Assembly (NCBI RefSeq): GCF_013178945.1
Contig: NZ_JABFDM010000011.1
Location: forward strand, 1-64,000
Length of the DNA stretch: 64,000 nucleotides
Direction: 5' to 3'
Source of the DNA: Bradyrhizobium aeschynomenes
Lineage (GTDB): Bacteria > Pseudomonadota > Alphaproteobacteria > Rhizobiales > Xanthobacteraceae
The notes beneath the pieces are model-generated. The model saw nothing but the letters and a program-made list of their open reading frames with translations, did not search any database and was not told the DNA's origin. Of the stretch, positions 15,281 to 23,097 are shown in pieces (the stretch's first letter is position 1; each line of letters opens with the position of its first letter). A program made the position numbers and the translations under genes.

Positions 15281-16933
15281 TCATGCCGCGGCGCGCTGAT
15301 CCGCCGTGCGATCCTCGATGATGTTGAGCAGGAATTTCGGCTCGCCTTCGCCGATCGAGATTGGCAGCCGGCGCACCACCACATCACGGATGCGGTTACC
15401 CGGCATCTCGACGCTGTGCGCCTTCGGAGTCTGATCGGTCTCATCGGCAAGCAGTTGACGATCGAAGGTCTCGATCAGGGTGCATGTCGGCTCGGGAAAC
15501 AGGTCGCGCGCCGCGCGGCCGATGATCTCCGCGCGCGGCAGGCCGAACAGCACCTCAGTGGCGCGATTGACGAACACATAGCGCAGCGACTGCGCGTCCT
15601 TCGCCACCACCGCCTGCGGGATGTTCTCGAGCAGCGCGGCGAGGAAGTACTCGGCCCGCGCCAGGATCCGCTCGTTGCGCCGCTGCGCGGTGAAATCCTC
15701 ATGCGTAGCGATCCAGCCGCCGCCAGCCATCGGACGCTCGGAGATACGGATGATGCGACCGTCGGCGAGCTCGACCTCCACGATCTCGGCCCTGCCCTCC
15801 TTCATGCGCTGTCTCAGGGCGGCGAGAAAGTCGGACGGCTTCTCGCGCAACAGCCCGAGCTTGGCGCGATGCGCGAGGATCTCGCGCACATGCGCACCGG
15901 GCTTCGCAATCGAAGCGGGCACGCCGTAGAGCTTGCGGTACTGCTCGTTGACCATCAGCACGTAGCCGAAGCTGTCGAGCATGATCAGGCCCTGAGCCAT
16001 GTTGGCGACCGCGGCGTCGAGGCGCTGCTGGCTGCTGATCGCGCCCTGCTCCAGCTGCTCGTGCTGGCGCAGGATGTCCGTGTATTGGCGCTCGATCTCG
16101 ACCTCGTGCTCTTCGAGCTCCTGGAGGCGGAAGGCGCCGTTCTGATAGGTCTCGACCGCCTGCGCGACCCGACCGATCTCGTCATGCCGTCGCGCATGCG
16201 GAATCTTCAGCTTGATGCGGCCGGCGGCGATGCGGTCGGTGACGCGGGCGATGTCGAGCAGCGGCATCAGCACGCCCCAGCGCAGCGCCAGCGCGGCTGC
16301 GGCGATCAGCGCCACGATGAGCAGGCCGAGCCCGCCGAGAAAGTACGACGCCACGCCGCGCGCGTCGGCGGTCTCGCCGAGTTCGCGGGTTCGGGCGGCG
16401 TAGAGCCGGGACAATTTCTCGAGATCCTCGTTGAGCGCGGTGCGCACCGCGCGGTTCTCGTCGTTGTCGCCGAGCTCACGCGCCGCCGACGAGCCGATCG
16501 AGATGGTCCGGCGCGCCATTTCGGTGCGGAAGGCGATGAACTGGTCGATCCGCATCCTGAACGGGGCGAACAGCGCGGCATCCGCTTCGGTGACCTGGGC
16601 CTCCCACTCCGCGACCACCTTGGCCAGCTGTGCGAGCTTTCCGAGCTGCGCGTCGGCGTAGCGCCGCGCGACGTTGCGATCCAGCGACATGTAGATGCCG
16701 CGCGATTCCATCACCACGGCATAGATCAGCGCATTGGTGCGCTCGATGTTGCGCGATGCGGCGGCGAGCTGCTCGAGGCGCTCGTAGAACAGCCGCTGCT
16801 CACGCAGCGCCGAGAGCGCGCCCAATGTCGACAGCATCACGAGGACGGCGAAAGCGGCCGCCGCCGCGGAGATCGTGTCGTTGAGGCTGAACGACGGCAA
16901 CGACGTGGTGAACCTGCGCAACGGCATCTGCAT
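15281..16933 (-). CDS. Membrane HAMP/PAS sensor lacking an output domain
   Basis: About 550 residues; ATG 16933 chosen (an in-frame start at 16957 is possible). Membrane segment at about 25-45, a periplasmic helical region (about 46-190), a second membrane segment near 200-222, a HAMP domain (about 222-275, RITDRIAAG-like), a coiled coil (ELEEHEVEIERQY), then two PAS domains (about 310-420 and 430-545; NMAQGLIMLDSFGYVLMVN and ENIPQAVVAKDAQSLRYVFV). The protein stops soon after the second PAS (IIEDRTADQRAAA), exactly where a GGDEF/EAL or kinase domain usually begins. It could be complete and signal through a partner, or be a truncated remnant; no output remnant is visible downstream. Confidence 0.82.
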   Translation of the reverse strand: MQMPLRRFTTSLPSFSLNDTISAAAAAFAVLVMLSTLGALSALREQRLFYERLEQLAAASRNIERTNALIYAVVMESRGIYMSLDRNVARRYADAQLGKLAQLAKVVAEWEAQVTEADAALFAPFRMRIDQFIAFRTEMARRTISIGSSAARELGDNDENRAVRTALNEDLEKLSRLYAARTRELGETADARGVASYFLGGLGLLIVALIAAAALALRWGVLMPLLDIARVTDRIAAGRIKLKIPHARRHDEIGRVAQAVETYQNGAFRLQELEEHEVEIERQYTDILRQHEQLEQGAISSQQRLDAAVANMAQGLIMLDSFGYVLMVNEQYRKLYGVPASIAKPGAHVREILAHRAKLGLLREKPSDFLAALRQRMKEGRAEIVEVELADGRIIRISERPMAGGGWIATHEDFTAQRRNERILARAEYFLAALLENIPQAVVAKDAQSLRYVFVNRATEVLFGLPRAEIIGRAARDLFPEPTCTLIETFDRQLLADETDQTPKAHSVEMPGNRIRDVVVRRLPISIGEGEPKFLLNIIEDRTADQRAAA

Positions 16934-17075
16934 GGCTGGCTCCCGGCTCTGGGACAACCATCACACGCAATATCCGTAAACAACACGTTCCAAGCGCAAC
17001 GATCGGACGTAACGAAACATTAACCCGGGGTTGCGCAATCGTTAACGCCGCTGCCGGGCGGCGCAGCGCTCCGCC

Positions 17076-17765
17076 TCACTGCCGCAGCATGATCAAGGGA
17101 TTGGCGCTGTCCGGCACCAGCCGCCACTGCGCATTGTCGTCGGCCTCGAACCGCCAGATCTCGCCGCGCGCCGACATCAGCATCATCTGGCCGTGCTCGA
17201 GCCGCCACTGCGTCGGCGCGAAAGCCGCGATCGCGGCATCGCATTTGGGTTTCACGAACACCTGGAAATTGTCATTGCCGGCCTCGGTGTTGGTCAGCAC
17301 CAGGCTGCAGATCGTGACGCCATTGCCGCGGACCATGGCCCAGTCGCCGATCATCTGGTCCATTGACTTGGCCAGCGACCGCGCCGCCGCCAGGTTCTGC
17401 AGGATGTAGACACCCTCGCCCTGGCGCAGGCCTTCGAAGATGCCGGCCTCGACCTCGGTGAAGTCGAGCACCGACTCGCCATTGGCTGCCTGCAGGCTGA
17501 CGATGTCGAGACCCTTCACGTTCCAGCCGGCGATGTCCTTGGTGAAGGGCAGCGCGGTGGCGCAGCTCGGCTCCAGCTCGAGCTTCTGCCCGTGCGGCGC
17601 CGCATCCGGCTTCAAGGTCACGACGCAGGTCTTGCTGCGCTCCGTGGTCGCGAGCTCCCACTGCCCGATCATCGCCTTCTTCAGGCTGGTCGCATCCTGC
17701 GCAATGGCGGGAATGCTTGCCGCCGTTGCAAGCAGCGCGATCAGGAGCGGGAGCGCACGTGTCAT
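17076..17765 (-). CDS. Exported protein with two AprI/Inh-like inhibitor domains
   Basis: 229 residues with a Sec signal peptide (to IAQ near residue 22). Two similar domains follow: about 30-115 (MIGQWEL...TCVVTL, then FTEVEAGIFEG) and about 135-228 (MIGDWAM...ICSLVL, then FEADDNAQWRL). Each has the Trp and paired Cys of AprI/Inh metalloprotease inhibitors, which block serralysin-type enzymes in the periplasm. The start overlaps the 2-hydroxyacid dehydrogenase stop by one base (TGATG), so the two are probably co-translated. No serralysin gene is in the window. Confidence 0.78.
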   Translation of the reverse strand: MTRALPLLIALLATAASIPAIAQDATSLKKAMIGQWELATTERSKTCVVTLKPDAAPHGQKLELEPSCATALPFTKDIAGWNVKGLDIVSLQAANGESVLDFTEVEAGIFEGLRQGEGVYILQNLAAARSLAKSMDQMIGDWAMVRGNGVTICSLVLTNTEAGNDNFQVFVKPKCDAAIAAFAPTQWRLEHGQMMLMSARGEIWRFEADDNAQWRLVPDSANPLIMLRQ

Positions 17766-18748
17766 CAGCGGCCTTTCACCGGCGTTTCCGGAACGGGCGT
17801 CAGCGGCGGCTTGCCGGCGAACCAGACCTTGAGATTGTCGACCACCAGCTGATCCATCGCGTTGCGGGTTACGATGGCAGCCGAGCCGATGTGTGGCAGC
17901 AGCACGACATTGTCCATCGCCTTGAGCGCGTCGGGCACCGACGGCTCCTTCTCGAACACATCGAGACCGGCCGCGAGAATCGTGCCGGACTTCAGCGCAT
18001 CCACCAGCGCGGCCTCATCGATCACCGAGCCGCGGGCGACGTTGACGACGACGCCGCGCGGGCCCAGCGCCTTCAGCACCTCGGCGTTGACGATTCTGTT
18101 GGTGCCGGCGCCGCCGGGCACGATCACGACCAGCGTGTCGACATCCTTCGCCATCGCCAGCAGGTCGGGATAATGCTTGTTGGCGACGCCAGCGGCGGGG
18201 TTGCGCGAGTGATAGACGACCGGGACCAGCGAGGCTTCCAGCCGGCGTGCGATCGCCTGGCCGATGCGGCCCATGCCGACCATGCCGACGGTGCGGTCGC
18301 GCAGCGAGCCGACACTGAGCGGATATGGCTTGGAGGTCCACTCGCCCGAACGCACGAAACGGTCGGCCTTGATGAACTCGCGGCAGGTGGCGATCAACAG
18401 ACCCATCGCGACGTCGGCGACCTCCTCGGTCAGCACGTCAGGCGTGTTGGTGACGACGATGCCGTGCTGTCCGGCGTGCGCAGCCGCAATGTGATCGTAG
18501 CCGACGCCGAAGCTCGCGATCATCTCGAGCTTCGGCAGCATCGCCATCACGGCGGCGTCGGTCTTGACGGTGTGGAAGGTCACGGCAACGCCGCGAATGC
18601 GGCCCTTGACCTCCGCCGGCAGCGCTTCGAGATCGGCCTGCGTCGTCGCATGGTGCACGTTGAAGCTGTCCGGGAACCCGTTCTCCAGGATCGGCCGCAG
18701 CGGCCCATAGATCAGAACATCGACCTTGTCAGACGAAGTGGCCGCCAT
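17765..18748 (-). CDS. D-isomer-specific 2-hydroxyacid dehydrogenase
   Basis: 327 residues. Rossmann motif GMVGMGRIGQAIARRL (about 150-165), catalytic Arg in NVARGSVID, Glu in DVFEKEP and His in LPHIGSA match the glyoxylate/hydroxypyruvate reductase family. It would reduce a 2-keto acid with NAD(P)H in the cytosol. Its start overlaps the ABC permease stop by one base, placing it in the transporter operon. The exact substrate is not decided by the sequence. Confidence 0.93.
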   Translation of the reverse strand: MAATSSDKVDVLIYGPLRPILENGFPDSFNVHHATTQADLEALPAEVKGRIRGVAVTFHTVKTDAAVMAMLPKLEMIASFGVGYDHIAAAHAGQHGIVVTNTPDVLTEEVADVAMGLLIATCREFIKADRFVRSGEWTSKPYPLSVGSLRDRTVGMVGMGRIGQAIARRLEASLVPVVYHSRNPAAGVANKHYPDLLAMAKDVDTLVVIVPGGAGTNRIVNAEVLKALGPRGVVVNVARGSVIDEAALVDALKSGTILAAGLDVFEKEPSVPDALKAMDNVVLLPHIGSAAIVTRNAMDQLVVDNLKVWFAGKPPLTPVPETPVKGR

Positions 18749-19560
18749 CAGTTATCCTTTCCAAGAGCACTTTCGTGCCAGCGCCGCAAAACGAGGTGCG
18801 AAACTAGCGCCAGCAAGCCATAGATGACAATCCCGGCAACCGACAGCAGCACCAGCGCGGCAAACATGCGGGGTATGTTGAGACGATAGCCGGATTCCGC
18901 GATGCGATAGGCAAGGCCGGATCCGGCACCGGCGCTGCCGGCCGCGATCTCGGCGACGACGGCGCCGATCAGCGACAGGCCGCCGGCGATGCGCAGACCA
19001 CCGAGAATGTAGGGCAGCGCAGCGGGCAGCTTCAGATAGCGCAAGGTCTGCCAGCGCGAGGCGCCATAGAGCTGGAACAGCCCGGCGAGATTGCGGTCGA
19101 CCGAGTTGAGCCCGAGCGCGGTGTTGGACAGCACCGGGAAGAAGCCGACGATCCAGGCGCACACGACCACCGCCGTCTGCTGCGGCAGGTAGATGAGCAG
19201 CAGGGGTGCGATCGCGATCACCGGCGTGACCTGCAGCACCACGGCATAGGGAAACAGCGCCCATTGCAGCCATCTCGACTGGTTGAACACCAGCGCCAGC
19301 GCGATGCCGCCGAGCGCGGCGGCGATGAAGCCTTCGAGCGTCGTGATCAAGGTCGTCAGCAGCGACTGCGCCAGAATCTCCCAGTCGGCGACCAGCGTCT
19401 TCAGCACCAGCAGCGGCCCAGGCAGCACGTAAGGCGGGATGCCGTTGATGCGCACGGCGAACTCCCACGCGGTCATCGCGGCGACGAAGACGATCGCGGG
19501 AACGGCGAGGCTCGCAAGCCGCGCGCCGGAGACGGCCGATGCCCGATCCTGCACGCTCAC
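18748..19560 (-). CDS. NitT/TauT-family ABC transporter permease
   Basis: 270 residues from GTG 19560, chosen because GTGA gives a 4-base overlap with the upstream ATPase stop; the open frame extends to 19614 but that would overlap the ATPase further. Six predicted membrane helices, with the coupling-loop region LYGASRWQTLRYLKLPAALPY typical of the family. Inner-membrane component working with the adjacent ATPase and NMT1-like binding protein. Confidence 0.9.
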   Translation of the reverse strand: MSVQDRASAVSGARLASLAVPAIVFVAAMTAWEFAVRINGIPPYVLPGPLLVLKTLVADWEILAQSLLTTLITTLEGFIAAALGGIALALVFNQSRWLQWALFPYAVVLQVTPVIAIAPLLLIYLPQQTAVVVCAWIVGFFPVLSNTALGLNSVDRNLAGLFQLYGASRWQTLRYLKLPAALPYILGGLRIAGGLSLIGAVVAEIAAGSAGAGSGLAYRIAESGYRLNIPRMFAALVLLSVAGIVIYGLLALVSHLVLRRWHESALGKDN

Positions 19561-20357
19561 AGCGCAAGCACTCCGGTGTAGGCCGGCGCGAGCGCATCGG
19601 AGACGCGGCGGCAATATGCGGCATAGTCCGGCGAGGCGCGGAACGCGTCATCGCGCACATCCGCCTCGATCGCGATTTCCGCGCTCAGTCGGCCGGGCCG
19701 CGCCGTCATCACCAGCACGCGCTGCGACAGGTAGACCGACTCGAACACCGAATGAGTGACGAACAGGACGGTCATGCTGAGGCGCCGCCACAAGTCGAGC
19801 AGATCGTCATTGAGGCGAAAGCGCGTGATCTCGTCGAGCGCCGCGAACGGTTCGTCCATCAAGAGGATGTCCGGCTGAGTCACCAGCGCCCGCGCCAGCG
19901 ACGCCCGCATCTTCATGCCGCCGGACAGTTCGCGCGGGAAAGCGTCGGCGAAATCGGCAAGGCCGACCTGCGCCAGCGCCGCATCGACCCGCGGCCGGGC
20001 CTCGGCGGCGGTCACATGCGCGAGCTTGAGCGGCAGGCCGACATTGTCGCGCACGCTGGTCCAGGGCATCAAGGTCGGCTCCTGGAACACGAAGCCGATG
20101 CGATGGCCGGGATGCGTCTCGGACGACGCCGCCGCGATCTCGACCGTTCCCGCACTCGGCCCGGCAAGCCCCGCGATCAGCCTCAGCGCCGTCGACTTGC
20201 CGCAGCCGGAGGGGCCGAGCAGGGAGACGAACTCGCCCCTGCCGATCGCAACATCGATCGGCCCCAGCGCCGCGACGCCGGACTCGTAGACCTTGGTGAC
20301 GGCACGCAGCCGCACGGCGATGTCGGCGGCGCGCACGGGCGACGGGGGCAAGCTCAT
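19557..20357 (-). CDS. NitT/TauT-family ABC transporter ATPase
   Basis: 266 residues. Walker A GPSGCGKST, Q-loop FVFQEPTLMPW, signature LSGGMKMR, Walker B ILLMDEPFAALD and switch His in FVTHSV are all present. It powers uptake by the adjacent permease. Its start lies 27 bases after the binding-protein stop in the same direction. Confidence 0.95.
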   Translation of the reverse strand: MSLPPSPVRAADIAVRLRAVTKVYESGVAALGPIDVAIGRGEFVSLLGPSGCGKSTALRLIAGLAGPSAGTVEIAAASSETHPGHRIGFVFQEPTLMPWTSVRDNVGLPLKLAHVTAAEARPRVDAALAQVGLADFADAFPRELSGGMKMRASLARALVTQPDILLMDEPFAALDEITRFRLNDDLLDLWRRLSMTVLFVTHSVFESVYLSQRVLVMTARPGRLSAEIAIEADVRDDAFRASPDYAAYCRRVSDALAPAYTGVLAL

Positions 20358-20384
20358 CTGCTGACGGCGCCGCTGCGAGGCGTC

Positions 20385-21404
20385 CTACTTCTTCGGCCGG
20401 AGATCGATGCCGACGCCCTTGTTGACGAAGCGCAGCGTGTAGGACTTGCGATAATCGACCGTCGGCTTGACCACGCCGGCGCGCACCATCTTGTCGAAGA
20501 AGCTGGTGATGCGCTCCTCGGTCATGGCGCCGATGCCCTTCTCGACGCTGTCGCCGGAATCGACGATGCCGTACTCCTTCATCTTGGCGACCGAATAGGC
20601 CAGGAGGTCGTCGGTCATCTCCGGGTTCATCTTCTTGATCAGCGCATTGCCCGCGGAGTTGTCGCCATAGATGTAGGTGTACCAGCCGATGATCGAGGCA
20701 TCGACGAAGCGCTGCACCAGGTCGGGCTTGCTCTCGATCAGGTCGCGCCGCGTCTCGATCAGGGTCGAATAGGTGTTGAAGCCGTTGTCGGCGAGCAGAA
20801 TCACGCCGGGCTTGAAGCCCGCGGCACGCTCGACCGCGAACGGTTCCGACGTGACATAGCCCTGCATGGCGCTCTGCGCGGTAGCGATGAAGGGCTGCGG
20901 ATTGAAGGTGTAGGGCCGGACGTTCTTCTCGGAGAAGCCGTATTCCGATTTCAGCCATTGATAGTAGCTGGAGATGCCTTCCTTGGAGACGAACAGCGTC
21001 AGCGTCTTCAGCTCCTCGAGCTTGGTGATCCTGGACTCCGGATGCGTCAGGAACACCTGCGGGTCCTTCTGGAACATCGCGGCGATCGACACGACAGGTA
21101 CGTTGTTGGCGACGGCGTCGAACGCCATCAGCGTGTTCGCGGCCATGAAGAACTCGATCTTGCCGGAGATCAGCAGCATCCGGTTGTTCTCGTTGGGGCC
21201 GCCGGGCACGATCGTCACGTCGAGGCCGTAGCGCTTGTAGGTGCCGTCGGCGACCGCCTGGAAGAAGCCGCCATGCTCCGCCTCGGCGACCCAATTGGTG
21301 CCGAACGAGACCTTGTCCAGGGTCTGGGCCTGGGCCCCCGAGATCAGTCCGGCGACGATCAGCGATGCCGCCATTAACGTTCGCGACAGAAGCGACTGCG
21401 CCAT
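20385..21404 (-). CDS. NMT1/THI5-like ABC substrate-binding protein
   Basis: 339 residues from ATG 21404, which begins a clear signal peptide (MAQSLLSRTLMAASLIVAGL to AQAQ); an open frame upstream to 21533 runs under the divergent gene and is not used. Periplasmic binding fold of the NMT1/SsuA type (FGTNWVAEAEHGGFFQAVAD, GPNENNRMLLISGKIEF). Family ligands include pyrimidine precursors and sulfonates. The divergent creatininase-family gene and operon-linked hydroxyacid dehydrogenase suggest import of a compound that is then hydrolysed and reduced, but the ligand is unknown. Confidence 0.9.
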   Translation of the reverse strand: MAQSLLSRTLMAASLIVAGLISGAQAQTLDKVSFGTNWVAEAEHGGFFQAVADGTYKRYGLDVTIVPGGPNENNRMLLISGKIEFFMAANTLMAFDAVANNVPVVSIAAMFQKDPQVFLTHPESRITKLEELKTLTLFVSKEGISSYYQWLKSEYGFSEKNVRPYTFNPQPFIATAQSAMQGYVTSEPFAVERAAGFKPGVILLADNGFNTYSTLIETRRDLIESKPDLVQRFVDASIIGWYTYIYGDNSAGNALIKKMNPEMTDDLLAYSVAKMKEYGIVDSGDSVEKGIGAMTEERITSFFDKMVRAGVVKPTVDYRKSYTLRFVNKGVGIDLRPKK

Positions 21405-21485
21405 GTCTGGTCTCCCCGGTTCTTTCTGGCTGAACAATGTTAAGATCAATGGAGCGATAACTAGCCTGCCCGACGGACGAAGGAA

Positions 21486-22313
21486 ATGGCCCGCGCGATG
21501 ACCCCGCCGCCCCGCGACTGGACCGAGTTGCATTGGCCCGATCTGGGAACGTCAGAGACCGCACGCTGGATCGCGGTGCTGCCGCTTGCCGCCACCGAGC
21601 AGCACGGGCCGCATCTGCCCGTAGGCACCGACGTCCACATCGCCGAAGCCTATCTCGCGCGTGTCCGCGCGCTGCTGCCGCCGGCCCTGCCGGTGACGGT
21701 CCTGCCGGTGCAGCCGATCGGACTCTCGACCGAGCACATCGACTATCCGGGCACGCTGACCCTGCCGACCGAGGTCGCGCTGCAGAGCTGGCGCGCGCTT
21801 GGCGACAGCGTCGCGCGCGCCGGACTGAGAAAGCTCGTCATCGTCACCAGCCACGGCGGCAACAGCGCCGCGATGAGTCTGGTGGCGCAGGACCTGCGCG
21901 CCGCGCATCGCATGCTGGTGGTGACGACGTCGTGGTCGCGCTTCGGCGCGCCTGACGGCCTGTTCTCGGCCGACGAGCTGCGCCACGGCATCCATGGCGG
22001 CGCGGTCGAGACCTCGATCATGCTGGCCCGCCATCCGCAGCTGGTGCGCAGCGAAGCGATCACCGATTTCGCCTCGTCGGGCGTCGCGATGGAGCAGGCC
22101 AATCGCGTGCTGTCGACGCAGCGGCCGGCGCCGATGGCCTGGCAGACGCAGGACCTGAATGCGAGCGGCGCGGTCGGCGATGCCACGCAGGCGTCGGCCG
22201 AGAAGGGCGAGCGCATCCTCGACCACGGCGCCCGCGCCTTCTGTGCGCTGTTGCAGGATATCGATAACTTCGACGTGAACACCCTCGGCAGCGGACCTCT
22301 GGCAGGCCGCTGA
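21486..22313 (+). CDS. Creatininase-family amidohydrolase
   Basis: 275 residues. Metal-binding residues of the family are visible: Glu and His in EQHGPHLPVGTD, Asp in the same stretch, His in SHGGN and Glu in HGGAVETS. Members hydrolyse cyclic or linear amides (creatinine, formamidopyrimidine, mycofactocin precursor). ATG 21486 and ATG 21498 are both possible starts; AGGA at 21481 is too close to the first. It is divergent from the NMT1-like ABC transporter, with 81 bp between starts, and probably acts on the imported compound. Confidence 0.88.
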   Translation: MARAMTPPPRDWTELHWPDLGTSETARWIAVLPLAATEQHGPHLPVGTDVHIAEAYLARVRALLPPALPVTVLPVQPIGLSTEHIDYPGTLTLPTEVALQSWRALGDSVARAGLRKLVIVTSHGGNSAAMSLVAQDLRAAHRMLVVTTSWSRFGAPDGLFSADELRHGIHGGAVETSIMLARHPQLVRSEAITDFASSGVAMEQANRVLSTQRPAPMAWQTQDLNASGAVGDATQASAEKGERILDHGARAFCALLQDIDNFDVNTLGSGPLAGR

Positions 22314-22456
22314 ATCAAGTCCAAGCCGTTGGATTTCCTCATCGATTAAGAAGGCGGCCCAGCCATTGGCGGGTGGTTCGAACCGCTTTCGAAAAGGCTC
22401 CGTCCAATTGTGCAAGCGGCCAGGACCGGCCGCCCCAACGCAAAACGGAGCCTTCC

Positions 22457-22732
22457 ATGTCCATCAAGACCAAGCTTGCCGCCCTCGCCGTCGCCGCTCT
22501 CGCCGTCACCGGCAGCATCGCCGCCACCGCCTCTCCCGCCGAAGCCCACGGCTTCCATCATCGCTGGGGTTGGGGCGTCGGTGCGGGCCTCGTCGGAGCC
22601 GCCGTCGTCGGCAGCGCCATCGCCGCCAGCAATGACGGCTACTACCAGGGCGGCTATCGCTACTGCCGCTGGGTGCCGCAATATGACATCTACGGCCAGT
22701 ATGTCGGCCGCGCCCGGGCCTGCGGCTATTGA
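22457..22732 (+). CDS. Small exported protein, Gly/Tyr-rich
   Basis: 91 residues; ATG 22457 with ACGGAG upstream. Signal peptide to SPAEAHG (about residue 31), a short Trp/His stretch (HHRWGWGVGAG), a Gly/Ala membrane-like or zipper segment (LVGAAVVGSAIAAS) and a Tyr-rich tail with two Cys (YRYCRWVPQYD, RARACGY). This architecture is common for short envelope proteins in Bradyrhizobium. Function unknown. Confidence 0.75.
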   Translation: MSIKTKLAALAVAALAVTGSIAATASPAEAHGFHHRWGWGVGAGLVGAAVVGSAIAASNDGYYQGGYRYCRWVPQYDIYGQYVGRARACGY

Positions 22733-22847
22733 TGCCGGGACGGTCGCCGTCGCGAGCCGCTCGCCCCGGCCCGCGACAGGGCCCCGCCGATCCGCCTTGC
22801 TCCTCCGCGCTGAGGCGGGGCCTCCCTGCCCCGATCTGCCTCTCTAC

Positions 22848-22877
22848 AGCCCGCCGGCCGCCCCGGGCGGGCTTTTT
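22848..22877 (+). terminator. Rho-independent terminator
   Basis: Stem AGCCCGCC (22848-22855) / GGCGGGCT (22866-22873), followed by a run of T to 22877. It stands about 115 bases after the small exported protein and before the porin gene. Confidence 0.8.
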
Positions 22878-23097
22878 GTTGCATGAACGCCACACCCGCT
22901 GGACAGGATGACATGGAGCCGCCGCCAATCTTGCTGTTGCAAATTAATTGCAATAGAAATCATCCACAAATTGCCGCTCCTCGTCCACACTTCCGATCGA
23001 GCATGGACGAATCCGTAATCTTATCGTGACTGTGCGCGGGCAATGAGGTTCTGACTTCATTCTGTGTCGTGTGCATTGCTTTGGGGACCCCGCCACC
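22878..23097. other. Intergenic region upstream of porin
   Basis: AT-richer segment at 22930-23070 that should hold the porin promoter. No confident -35/-10 pair or RNA structure was identified. Confidence 0.35.

Noticed and set aside
19539..21377. A 612-codon open frame opposite the ABC ATPase and binding protein
   Set aside because: Antisense shadow of genes with clear ABC motifs; no domain features of its own.
22373..22390. GGTTCGAACC-like stretch as a tRNA T-arm
   Set aside because: No acceptor or anticodon stems can be formed around it, and I found no other tRNA-like segment in the window.
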